Part shown: piece after piece, positions 10,829-21,688 of the stretch
Numbering within the stretch: the first letter of the stretch is position 1
How the letters are laid out: each line of letters starts with the position of its first letter
Source: Diphasiastrum complanatum
Taxonomy: Eukaryota > Streptophyta > Lycopodiopsida > Lycopodiales > Lycopodiaceae
Reading direction: 5' to 3'
Assembly (NCBI GenBank): GCA_029204225.1
Contig: CM055099.1
Coordinates: 47,492,542-47,556,541, forward strand
Length of the DNA stretch: 64,000 bases
Made by a program: the position numbers and the translations under genes
The notes under the pieces: generated by a model
Told to the model about the DNA's origin: nothing
What the model saw: the letters and a program-made list of their open reading frames with translations, nothing else
Databases searched by the model: none

Positions 10829-11217
10829 ACTTGTCGGCTTTTTTGCATATCTAATGTGATATCTCGAGTGTCACATTTTTCGCATGAGGTAAAATAGCAA
10901 GAAAATAAAAATGGAAGTATCCGCACAAGTGTCGGCATTTTCGGAAAAATAAAATGGCCAAAATGCGAGAATAGTAGTTCCAGACAAGTGTCAGGTTTTT
11001 TGCAAAATCTTGAGGCAAAGAAAAACAAATTCCAAATAATGTCGCATTTTTTGCATACTAGCAAACTGTGAAAAGTTTGAATATGAAAGTTGTCTTGGTT
11101 TTTGGCGAATAGCAACCTTCGGAAAACACGAATGTAAGCATTGTCGCATTTTTCAGGGTTTCCAGAGAAGTGGAACTTCGTGGAACATGGATCACGAAAA
11201 GTGTCACACTTTTTGCA
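10829..11217 (-). repeat. Degenerate ~40-60 bp repeats around a TGTCGCATTTTTTGCA core
   Basis: Cores resembling GTGTCGCATTTTTTGCA recur near 10831, 10868, 10930, 10988, 11040, 11143 and 11199, spaced about 40-100 bp and mostly near 55. They sit in the region 3' of the minus gypsy pol, where untranslated region or LTR would lie. The function is unknown. Confidence 0.5.
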
Positions 11218-11278
11218 TTAATCGCAAAAAACGCAAAGCTCAACTTATTCGTCTACTCGAAAATTAGTCATAGTATTG

Positions 11279-12461
11279 CTTCACCCTTGATCTATTTACC
11301 ATCGAGCAAATGTCCCTCGAGATCAACTAATTGTAAAGATCCTTTATTAAAAACCTCTATGACCTTGTAAGGTCCCATCCATCTAGTGTGTAGTTTTCCT
11401 GAAAACAACATGTGTCTATTATCATACAGAAGCACACAGTCCCCACGTTTAATTTGATTTTTTAAAAGGATTGATAAAAAAAAAAATTTCGTTTATTCTG
11501 CACTCTTTTAGTTCCGATCAAGGCTAATTGACAATCCTCCTCCAACTGTGTTAAAGCTATTATTCGCTCGTGGAGGCTATCGTTCTCATCCATCCGTTAA
11601 TAATGCGGAATGTTGGAACTTCGAACTCAATCGGTAGTATAGGCTGCATTCCATATACAAGATAATATGGAGTTTGCTTGGTTGTAATCTTTTCGGCAGC
11701 ACGATATGCTTATAAGACTGATGGAAGTTTTTGGTCCCAGTCGGAAGAGTGTGTTTATATTATCTTGTTCGAAATCTTACACAAAATTCTGTTGGCTCGC
11801 TCAGTAAGTCCGATGGCTTTGGGATTGTATGGTGTGGTTTGCCTATGGGTGATGGAAAAATATGATAACAATGCTTTGATGGTTTGGTTGAGGAAATGGG
11901 GTTCCCTATCACTAACTAGTTCTAAGAGACAACCATAACATGTGATAATGTTTTGAAACAAAATCTTTGCTATTGTTTTGGCATCGGTTTTGGCGGTAAC
12001 TTGGGCATCTACCATTTTGGTAGCATAGTCTGTCGCAATAAGTATGTAACGTCTTCGGGTTCTACGAGTGATTGATTTGATTGGCCCTACAAAATCTATT
12101 TCCCATTTCTCAAAACCTGCTAAGGGAATAATGGGTATGAGTGGCCGAAGCTGGGTTTCTGGCATCCTCTAACATGCATCACATTTTTGAATAAAAGATT
12201 TAACATCTCTATAAATAGTAGGCCACCAATACATGGCGTTTAAAATTTTTCTAGTGGTATTTTTAAGAGCATAATGTCCCCTCAAATCTTCTTCATGTAA
12301 TGTGCGGATTACAGTGGTGACTTCGGTGGGTTCTGGACAGCGACGAAGATTATCGTCTAGTCCTAATTTATATAAAACCTTGTCTATAATTGTATATGGT
12401 CCTACTTTTGCAAGAAAAACTGTTTTCTATTGTTTATTAAAAATGATATAGGTCTTCTAGG
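11279..12461 (-). pseudogene. Gypsy integrase (zinc-binding, core and C-terminal parts)
   Basis: Reading downward, the translation gives YKLGLDDNLRRCPEP, LHEEDLRGHYAL and FIQKCDAC (HHCC zinc-binding part, then an in-frame stop), KWEIDFVGP and TDYATKMVDA (core), LVSDREPHF (second Asp), GLTERANRIL (Glu), and finally RGDCVLLYDNRHMLF with WMGPYKVIEVF (C-terminal GPY/F-like part). It would integrate element cDNA. Stops and frameshifts make it non-functional. Copia-A has inserted at its upstream end, at 12462. The copy near 61.5-62.3 kb belongs to the same family. Confidence 0.8.
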
Positions 12462-13131
12462 TGTAAAAATTACAGCAAATAAGGATCTTAAAACACTTGA
12501 AATGATGAGGGAAACAATAGATTATGATTTCATAAGATTAGCACAAGTTGAACCGTCAAAATCCATCAATAATCTATGCTTGAACCTCACTAAACGGCCC
12601 AAATCCTTGAAGAAGCCTTCACACGTGTGAAAGTATGACCTCCCACAGTCTGAGTACTGTACACCAGACCCACATTCAATCCTATAATGATTAGGAATCA
12701 CAAGAACTCAAAGAATTATGAACATAGAGAGCAATTGCACCAATATGAGAGAAAAATCATAATGATTGCTTGATTGATTTTGGTGAGAGATCATCACCTA
12801 TATATAAATGATCCATCACGGCTTTGGGCAGGTATGAGTAGCCCTAAACCTATCCCTAATGCTAATTTTGGTGGATCTTTCATCCCTACCAAGTTAGGGT
12901 TGGGATCTTGGAGATCCCTCAACAATGTAAAAATTACCAAAAATAGCTTTTTCTCTCTTGTATCTAAGCATGATATGGACTCATTCCAAAGGTTCTATAA
13001 CTTAGGTCAACTTGAGAACATCCTTATGAATGGAATCCTATGCTATTTGGCACGTGTGACAAGCCACATCATGACCATCTAACTATTTACAAGTCATATG
13101 ACCAAAACTAGTCAAGCTATAATTTTTAACA
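12462..13131 (-). repeat. Copia-A 3' LTR
   Basis: The 670-bp segment aligns along its length with 15434-16111. It is preceded on the minus strand by the purine tract GAGGAGGAG (polypurine tract). It contains the palindrome CACACGTGTG at 12620-12629. Confidence 0.85.
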
Positions 13132-13145
13132 CTCCTCCTCACTAT

Positions 13146-14639
13146 CTAGCTTGGTTCAATCACTGCTTTACTAATCATTCCAAGTGATGATCTGAACTTC
13201 ATGAAATTGGATAAAGCACAAGCTTCACAAACCTTGTCTTCCTTCCCAATAGACCTTGGTAGTCCTAAAGCATACTCCTCCCTGATCATAGCCTCCATGG
13301 AACCCGAGTTGACATGTCCAAGTCTTTGGTGCCATAAAGTGAAGGTAGATATCTTGCTCTTCTCGGCCAACATGACAACATTATATCCACAAATGCATCC
13401 AACTTATAAATTTGCCAAGTCTAGTGCCCTTGGCCACTATCTCACCCTTCTTCTTGATGAAACATTCATTTGAAGCAAAGTCAACATTGAAACCATTGTC
13501 TACTATTTGGCCAAGACTTAGTAGATTCTTTGTTATTGTAGGAGTGTACAAAACACCTTCTATGTTGATCTTTTTGGAAGATACTAGGGGAATGCTACCA
13601 ACTCCTTCAATCTTACAGTATAGATAGATTTTATAGGTCCATCATAAGATAAGAGAGAACAGAAAAATTCCCTTTTGCTAGTCATGTGTGAACTAGCACC
13701 CGAGTCAATCCACCAAGGATCTTCTCCTTTGAAGTTTGTTGAGGAAAATATGGACATCATGAGAGAGTTCTCATGTGAACTCTCCTCCTCCTCCTCCTCT
13801 TTGCTCATGTTGGCTTGGCTTTGATCTTGCTTCCTCTTGAAGCATTCCGAGGCATAGTGCCCCATCTTGCTACAATAATAGCACTTCACATTCGATTTGT
13901 CCTTCTTGACTTTGGTGGTTGATGGAGATGCCTTTGAGGGTCCTTCTTGATCCTCAAGCTTTGTTGAAGACTTCTTGAATGTTGATCCTTTGCCTTTGGA
14001 CTTCCCTTTGCCTTTGGTGAAGAGAGCTTGGTCATTTCCACCTTGGATGGAAAGTCTATCCATCCTCTCTTGCATTTGGCTCCTTCTTTACTCCTCGACC
14101 ATGAGTGTGCCTTGGAGCACTTCAAGTATGGGTAGCTTACCCATAATTGCATATCCCTGTACCAAATTGTCAAATTCAAAGCTTAGTCCATTCAATATGA
14201 GTTGAACAAGCTCGTCATCACCTATGAAGGCTAGCTCGTTGTTCAATTCCTTCACTCTTAAGACAAAAGTATGTGCACTCTCTCCTTTCTTTTGATAGCT
14301 TCTATAGATTTGATTCTTCAAAGCTAGCATCCTAGTTTGGTTCTTGGATTCATAGACCTTCTACAAAGTCTCCCAAGCATCTTTAGCCGAAGTGCAATCT
14401 CCTACCTCTCTTAAGAGTTCATTTGCAACATTCATTTTTATACAATGTAGTGCAATATTGCACCCCTTGTTGTATTTGGCTTTTTCTTGAGGATGAATAT
14501 GTTCATCCTCCTTACCATTTACAATCTCCATTAGATCTTGCATGATCATGATGGATTCCATTCTAACTTTCCATATGGAATAGTTAGTTTTGTTGAGCCT
14601 CTCATTAGTATCCAAAAGATATGCATTTAAAGATGCCAT
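13146..14639 (-). pseudogene. Copia-A gag, protease and pre-integrase region
   Basis: The start at 14639 (MASLNAYLL) opens a copia gag with NYSIWKVRMES. In-frame stops occur near 14361 and 14088. The zinc knuckle CYYCSKMGHYASEC and the protease WIDSGASSHM are intact. A frameshift follows near 13590, and a last piece (13373-13146) holds LWHQRLGHVNSGSM with CEAC of the pre-integrase HHCC region. The sequence then jumps straight to the polypurine tract and LTR, so the rest of pol is lost. Confidence 0.85.
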
Positions 14640-15433
14640 CTATTCTCCTAATCAAGGACTTGACACAAATGAAGGTTACTTCTATTGATTTGATTGAAGA
14701 TCTACCTTATCCCACTTATTAGGGACCTGAAAAGATCAGTAATAGACTTCCTATAAAGATCTAAGAATGATCTTTAACAAAATCAAATCATAGAATACTA
14801 GTGCACTTGCTTGATTGAAGTAGATAATACTAGTAGAATTGCCCCTCTTCCTATAAAGAACATAAAAGCCTCCAAATGATCTGATCAAGAGTGAATTTCA
14901 GCAACCTAATATCCTTCCAAAATCACTTGCAAAAGATATAAATGAAACTTAATGAGGATGCAACGCAATCTACTATCCAATCACAAGCAAAAATTGATCA
15001 AAATTGATCTAATTTGATGCATAAGTACAACAATGGTTGGACTGAACCTGAATCACTTTAGGAGGTGTCCTCTACACCTTAGAACAGCCTTGAAGAGTCC
15101 CCAAATCTCTGATCTTCCCTCTCCTTGAATGCTAGAAATCCTCCTCTATGAAATCACCTCCAAAACTTGCTTAGAAGTCAATGCTTGGAGCAAGCAAAAC
15201 TTGCTATCTTGGTAATGCGGATTGAATTCAGCTTTGCCTTTGGTTTTAGACACCTAAACACCTGCAAATGAAGTCACACAACACCAATTTCCAATGGATT
15301 TGACTCACTTTGAGTTCTAGAATCAATGCTTGATGCTACGATCCAATCTACACAAGATTTAGATAAAAAATTGTAATCAAATTGAATGAAAAACAAGGAT
15401 TTAGCTCATTTCAACATTTAGGTTCTGATACCA
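14640..15433 (-). other. Copia-A leader with primer-binding site
   Basis: The minus strand shows TGGTATCAGAACC at 15433-15421 directly after the 5' LTR, matching the initiator-Met tRNA primer site of copia elements. The remainder is untranslated leader without a coding frame. Confidence 0.75.
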
Positions 15434-16111
15434 TGTAAAAATTATAGCAAATAAGGATCCTAAAAACTTGAAATGATGAGGGAAACAATAGATTATGATT
15501 TCATAAGATTAGCACAAGTTGAACCATCAAAATCCATCAATAATCTATGCTCGAACCTCACTAAATGGCCCAAATCCTTGAAGAAGCCTTCACATGTGTG
15601 AAAGTAAGGCCTCCCATAGTCTGAGTACTGTACACCAGACCCACATTCAATCCTATAATGATTAGGAATCACAAGAACTCAAATGATTATGAACATAGAG
15701 AGCAATTGCACCAATATGAGAGAAAAATCATAAAATTGCTTGATTGATTTTGGTGAGAGATCATCACCATGTAAATGATCCATCATGGTTTTGGGTAGGT
15801 ATGAGTAGCCCTAAACCTATCCCTAATGATAATTTTGGTGGATCTTTCATCCCTACCAAGTTAGGGTTGGAATCTTGGAGATCCCTCAACAATGTAAAAA
15901 CTACCAAAAATAGCTCCTACTTTCTCTCTCTTGTATCTAAACATGATTTGTACACATTCCAAAGGTTCTATCACTCAGGTCAACTTGAGAACATCCTTAT
16001 GAATGGAATCCAATGCTATTTGGCACGTGTGACAAGCCACATCATGACCATCTAACTATTTACAAGTCATATGACCAAAACTAGTCAAGCTAAAATTGTG
16101 AATTTTTAACA
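15434..16111 (-). repeat. Copia-A 5' LTR
   Basis: The 678-bp segment pairs with 12462-13131 and differs by scattered substitutions and small indels. The palindrome seen in the other LTR is here CACATGTGTG (15591-15600), a C-to-T change. Confidence 0.85.
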
Positions 16112-16180
16112 CCAGGGTGGCAATATGTCGCTTTAGGGCCTCAACGGAAGTAGCATAGGATTGCTACATTTTGACCACGA
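16112..16180 (-). other. Gypsy remnant between Copia-A and Copia-B
   Basis: These 69 bp join 12461 on one side and 27297 on the other once the two copia insertions are removed. The minus strand reads SVEALKRHIATL, a helical gag-like stretch. They are part of the older gypsy DNA. Confidence 0.55.
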
Positions 16181-16794
16181 TGTCAAAATATTGGAAAAAT
16201 CTATCTAATGTTGTGAGTAGGGGTCCTAAAAATGCCAAATATGAATTAAGCTCTTTTGGCTTAGTAAAGACCCATCTTAGAATAAAATATTCAAGGTAGG
16301 AAGAAGTAGAAACTCGAGCTACCATAGGAATTGCCATTTGTACTTTACATGCCACATTTAATGCATGAAAAGACTAGGTGGCACAATTATACATAGTGAG
16401 GTGGCTTGAATAAGTCTAGATAGCTTGAGAGGTGGATTCACAACTCCAATTCAACTCAAAGGAGGAGGAGAGTCCATGGATCTATATATATGTGATGTAC
16501 TCTCATTGAGAAAATGATGAAATTTGTGTGTAATGCAAATTTGGAGACAAGCTCTTTGTGCCTTCTCTCTCTACACGAGTTTTGTACTTTCTATTTTCTC
16601 TCTCTAGTCGAGTTGAGGCATTTATTATGCTTAGTCTTATGTTTTGTTGACAGATCTCACTTGTAACACAATAATATTTCTTGTATGATCAGCTTTCCTA
16701 TTGACAACCAATGCTAATCTGATCTTTATGGTATTATTGGGCTTAGGAGATCAAAAGAACATGTGTAGGGCATCCCACACGTGTGAATTCAGCA
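16181..16794 (+). repeat. Copia-B 5' LTR
   Basis: It begins TGTCAAAATATTGG and ends TTCAGCA just before the primer-binding site. The 614 bp pair with 26680-27291 with few differences. CACACGTGTG occurs at 16776-16785 close to the 3' end. Confidence 0.92.
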
Positions 16795-17553
16795 TGGTAT
16801 CAGAGCCTACCTAAGTTTTACAAGCAAATCTAATGAAAAAGTTTGCAGATTTGATCAGATTTCAAGCTAGGAATTGTCTAGATCCTACTTTCTAGCTAGT
16901 TTGCAGTTTTCTAGTGATTTAGAGCTTCAAACCACTTTGAATGGTCCAGATCAGGTACTGTACGGAATTTCAGGTGTTGGCACATGTGAAATCCACCCAT
17001 TTTCAGTTTGGTGGTTCTCTCTCACCTTAGATCCAAATTCCATGCAAATTAGCCCAATAGAAAGCTAGAAATGTGTAGAATCTGATGCAATTTGAATCCT
17101 GACAGTTATATTCGCCAAACAAAAGTTATAAGCTTTTGAAGAGTCGTAGGTAGGGCGCCTAGACCTGTGGCAAATCGTGTGTACATGCCATTTATTGCTT
17201 GAATGATCACAAAAATCATCCAGAAGTTGAACAATCTCATCTATATGTGATTTAGACAAAATTTATAGGTTCTAGGCAAATTGTTTCATACAAATAGATT
17301 GTATTTGAGTCAATTTGACATTTTTGGAGTATTTCACACGTGTAAAATTCAAAGAACCATAACTTTTGCCATACTTCATCTTTTTTGATGATTCAAATCT
17401 TGTTTTAGAGAGATTGTCAAGCTAGTGAGATGTATCTCACAGTTTTTTTTGCTTTGTCTTACATAGGATTTGGTTTTCTGCCCTTGATTGGTTCCTATAG
17501 TGAGAAGATAAGAAATTTTTTTAATCCATCTTTTTTGATTTCCATCATTCTTT
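16795..17553 (+). other. Copia-B primer-binding site and leader
   Basis: TGGTATCAGAGCC at 16795-16807 is the initiator-Met tRNA primer site. The leader of about 750 bp is non-coding and includes CACACGTGT at 17335-17343. Confidence 0.8.
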
Positions 17554-20230
17554 ATGACTTCAATGGGTGTCTTTCTATTAGAAGCAAGTGAAAGATTGTC
17601 AACCTCCAATTACTCAATTTGGAAGGTTAGAATGGAATATGTCTTAATACTACAAGATGTGATGGATATTGTACTTGGCATTGAAGAAGAACCACAAATT
17701 CCTCAATAAATTCCAAAGTACAAAAAGAGAGCTAGGATGGCTCTGCATTATATTAAGATGAATGTCTCAAATGACATCTTAAGAGAAATTGGTGCTTGTA
17801 CTAATGCCAAAGATGCTTGGGATACTCTCAAGTCCATCTATGAGGCAAAGAATACTTCTAGACTTCTAACACTAAGAAACCAAAATTTTCAAAGTGTACA
17901 GAGAAGTGATGAATGTGCTTCAGCTTATGTACTGAGAGTTAAAGACCTCCATACAGAATTGTCATGCATAGGAGACTCCATCAACCAAAATGAACTTGTT
18001 CAAGTCATACTTAATGGGTTAAAGGAGGAATATGACAACCTTGTTCAGAGTTATGCCATTAAGGAGGAGCTACCAAGTTTGGAAGCACTCCAAAGTGTGC
18101 TCATTTCTGAAGAATCAAGACAAGAGTATAAGCTCTTGAAAATGGAGAGACTGTCTCTCAACATTGATGGTAAAGCTCTCTTTACCAAAGACAAGCACAA
18201 GACAAGAAGTAAGAATCAACATCATTGTGTGAATGTGCCAAAACCATTAGAATTGAGGCATCCTTGCCAAAAGACTTTTGGGGTGAGGCCATCAATTGTT
18301 CAAACTATCTCTGCAATCGATCCCTCATGTTGCACTTGGAGGAAAGTCACCATATGAAGCACTTTATTTGAAGAAACCTAAGGTTGATCACCTTAGAGTA
18401 TTTGGATGCATATGATTTGTCCATATTCCCTTGGAAATGAGAAAGAAGGATGATCCTTGTGCAAGCAAAGGAGTAATGGTTGGATATTCATCCAACAAGA
18501 AAGCCTATCGAATCTACATGCTCTCTACTTCTAAAGTAATTGATAGTAGAGATGTAGTTTTTCATGAAGAAGAAAAGTCCAATCTTGGAGGGGCCGAGAT
18601 CAAGCAACCTCAAAATCTATCACCTTTTGTTATTGAAGACAATCAACATATGGAGGAGTCAAGATTTGAAGATGGAAGTCCTCGGATTTTCACTCCTAGA
18701 AGATCCATGAGGGAGAGATCTGAGCCCAAGAGGCTCACTTATGATGACAAAGGAAAACAAGTGGATCTTGATTCCACTTATGCTTATTTTGTTTCTCACG
18801 AGGAGCCCAAAGATGTCCAAGAAGCCCTCAATACCAAGGAGTGGTATGAGGCCATGAAGATTGAATATGATGCCTTGATCACCAACCACACCTGGGAGCT
18901 AGTGAATCCACTACCTAACATGCACATCATTGGATGCAAGTGGGTGTTCAAGATCAAGTACAATCATGATGGCTCCATCAACAAGTACAAGGCAAGATTA
19001 TGTGCTAAAGGCTTTGCACAAATATATGGCCTTGACTATGAAGAAACCTTTGCTCCTATAGCAAAGATGGTGACAATAAGAATCATAATCTCTCTTGCCT
19101 TATTTTTTAAGTGGAAACTGTTTCAACTTGATGTCTCCAACACTTTTTTGAATGACTATCTTGAGGAGGAGATATACATGGAACAACCTCAAGGATTTAT
19201 CAAGGATAAATCTAAGGTGTGTTTGCTATTTAGAAGTCTTTATGGCTTTAAGCAAGCACCTAGATCATGGTATTCAAGACTCAACAGCTTTCTACTTTCA
19301 TTAGGATTTGTGCTTAGTGACTATGATCTTTCTATGTACTTAAAGTTTGATAGTAGTAATATTGTCATTCTTCTAATCTATGTAGATGACATTATTCTTA
19401 GTGGAAGTTGTTTGATGCTAGTTCAAGAAACCAAAGATGCATTAGGAAAAGAATTTAAAATGCAAGATCTAGGAGAGATCCATTACATTTTAGGCCTTGA
19501 GATTGATTTTCATGAAGAGTATGCTTTTATTTGTCAATCTAGATATGTCTTTTCTATGTTGAGAAAATTCAATATGCAAAATTGTAAAGGCATAGATACT
19601 CCCATGGAGCAACATGTAAAAGATCCTATTAAAGGTGATGAAAGATCCTTCGAGGACATCACACTTTATAGGAGTCTTATAGGCTCTTTAATCTAGCTTA
19701 CTATCACTAGACCTGATTTAAGCTATTGTGTGCACAAATTGAGTCAATTTATGCAAGATCCCAAGATCCAACATTGGAAGATGGCCAAGAGAGTTCTAAG
19801 ATATGTATCTTCTACTCAAGATTATGGTTTATTGTACAAGAATGAAGATCTAACCATTGTTGGCTATTCGGATTCCGATTTTGCAAGTGATAAAATGGAT
19901 CGAAAGTCCATTAATGCATATACTATCTTTCTTGGAGGCAATCTTGTGCCTTGGCTTTCAAAGAAGCAAGATACCATATCCCTATCATCTTCTGAGGCCG
20001 AGTACAAAGCACTCACTACAACAACTAAAGAGGTGCTTTGGATCAAGAGGCTAATCATGGAGCTAAAGTGCATCAAAGAGGATGATCTTCCCTTGACAAA
20101 TGTGACAACATATCGGCACAAGCTCTTGCAAACAATCCTATTTTTCATGCAAGAAGCAAGCATATAGAAGTGGCACACCATCTTGTAAGGGAAAAGCTCA
20201 TTGGAGGTGAAATCAACTTAGAACATGTCG
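17554..20230 (+). pseudogene. Copia-B gag-pol remnant
   Basis: The ATG at 17554 opens gag (NYSIWKVRMEY). An in-frame TAA lies at 17707-17709. Gag ends near 18215 and the frame jumps into the integrase C-terminal part (KDFWGEA, then YEALYLKKPKV), so zinc knuckle, protease and integrase core are deleted. Reverse transcriptase follows (18890-19690) with KARLCAKGFAQ, LYGFKQAPRSWYSRL and YVDDIILSG, then an in-frame TAG at 19694-19696. RNase H continues with SDSDFASD and SSSEAEYKAL and is frame-shifted near 20100. Its last residues resume at 26545 (CIADLLTKPL) after Copia-C. It is not functional. Confidence 0.88.
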
Positions 20231-21092
20231 TGTTGAAAATTGTCACTTCTCACTTGACATTGGTTCATGTAAATATTGATCAAACATTAGAATATGTTGA
20301 TGATATGATTTCACACGTGTGGAGCATGTTCCCATGTGTGAAAGGATGTACTTTTCATGTTTGTATATATCCAAATTGATTTTGTATCATTCTAGTTAGT
20401 GTGAACATGAAATGACTAGTTTTTAGTCAAGTTGACTAGTCACCTACAAATTAGCTTTTCCTTGCATGTGCATGAGTAAATGCTCCCACATGGCAAGTGG
20501 ATGTTCACATGTGTGTATAGAGTACTAGAAGATAAGAGTTGACCATTTTCCTTAGATCCTATTTTGTAGGGAATATTCCTATATTCTAGGAGACTAGCTT
20601 TTTGGATTTTAGTCATATTCTAGAAGGTCAACTATTGGATAAGGATCAAGGATGGATCAAATGGATAGATATGAGTGATGTGGCACTCTTCACACGTGTG
20701 AAGGCCTGCTGGACTGTACCAGACTCATGGATGTACTTGATCCATAAAAGGATCATCATTTTGCTAAGAAAATTGATGAGACTTTTGCACTCTACACTTT
20801 TGTGAGATTTCTAGTCATTTGTCTTGTGATTTTTATGCATGATTGCTATCTAGTATCATTGTACTTGTTGTTTCAGGTGCAGGCCGTACAGTGGACAGTA
20901 CTCCACACGTGTGAAGCCGCTCTCACTAAAAAATGATGTGTTGATCCATTGCTCTTGCTTAAATCCAAGTGTAGTGAATCTAGATCAAGATCTAATGTGT
21001 AGAACTTGATAGATTCATTGATTAAGCAACCAATAACTCTCTATGATTGTAAAGTACAATCATTATTGTCCTAAAAACTGTAAAATTTATCA
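20231..21092 (+). repeat. Copia-C 5' LTR
   Basis: It begins TGTTGAAAATTGTCAC and ends AATTTATCA. It carries CACACGTGTG at 20691-20700 and 20904-20913 and CACACGTGT at 20312-20320, plus related CATGTGTG boxes. Its 3' twin is 25683-26544 and no difference was seen. Confidence 0.95.
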
Positions 21093-21688
21093 TGGTATCA
21101 GAGCTAAGTAAGAGAGTGATCATTGAATCATAAATCTTGTAAAGATCATTGGCAAAATTTGTTTTTTGGCCAATACTAGTGAGGGCGAGTTCTTCTAGAG
21201 TGATAGCTTGTAATCATTTGGATCAAAACGACTTGGAGGCTGTGTATGTACTTTTCACACGTGTGAAACCGTACAGCAACTTTCAATTCAAGTTACTTTG
21301 TGTTTTTTGGTCCCAAAATCACAATACTAGTTCATTTTTGGTGCTTTTTGAAGCATAGTATTGATCTAGATTCATTCTAACTAATGCCTATGACCAAATA
21401 GTGTTTTGGATCATTGAAGCATTTCTTTTTAGAGTCTAAGATCAGATCTAAGAGGCTGATTTGTTCAGATCCTTAGTTGAAGTGAAATCTCTAAGAAAAG
21501 TGTAAAGCAATTTTTTTTGTGAGAGTGAAAGCTAGAAATTTTTGGTAAGATCTTTGAGTATCATTCAAGCTTGTGTGTTAGTTTGATAGAGACAAGCCTA
21601 TAGGCATTCTAGTAAGCTTTAGGCCACTTCATAGATCTTTTAAAATTCAAAAATCTTTGTGATTTTTAAAAAGAGCATTCATTCTAAA
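21093..21688 (+). other. Copia-C primer-binding site and leader
   Basis: TGGTATCAGAGC at 21093-21104 follows the LTR. The leader has no gene and includes the palindrome CACACGTGTG at 21256-21265. Confidence 0.85.

Larger units (their letters stand above)
12462..16111 (-). mobile_element. Copia-A, internally deleted Ty1/copia element
   Basis: Both LTRs start TGTTAAAAATT and end TTTTTACA on the minus strand. The 5-bp flanks are CTAGG (12457-12461) and CCAGG (16112-16116), a target duplication with one C-to-T change. Gag, protease and the pre-integrase region remain; integrase core, reverse transcriptase and RNase H are deleted. It sits in older gypsy DNA, so it inserted later. Confidence 0.85.
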
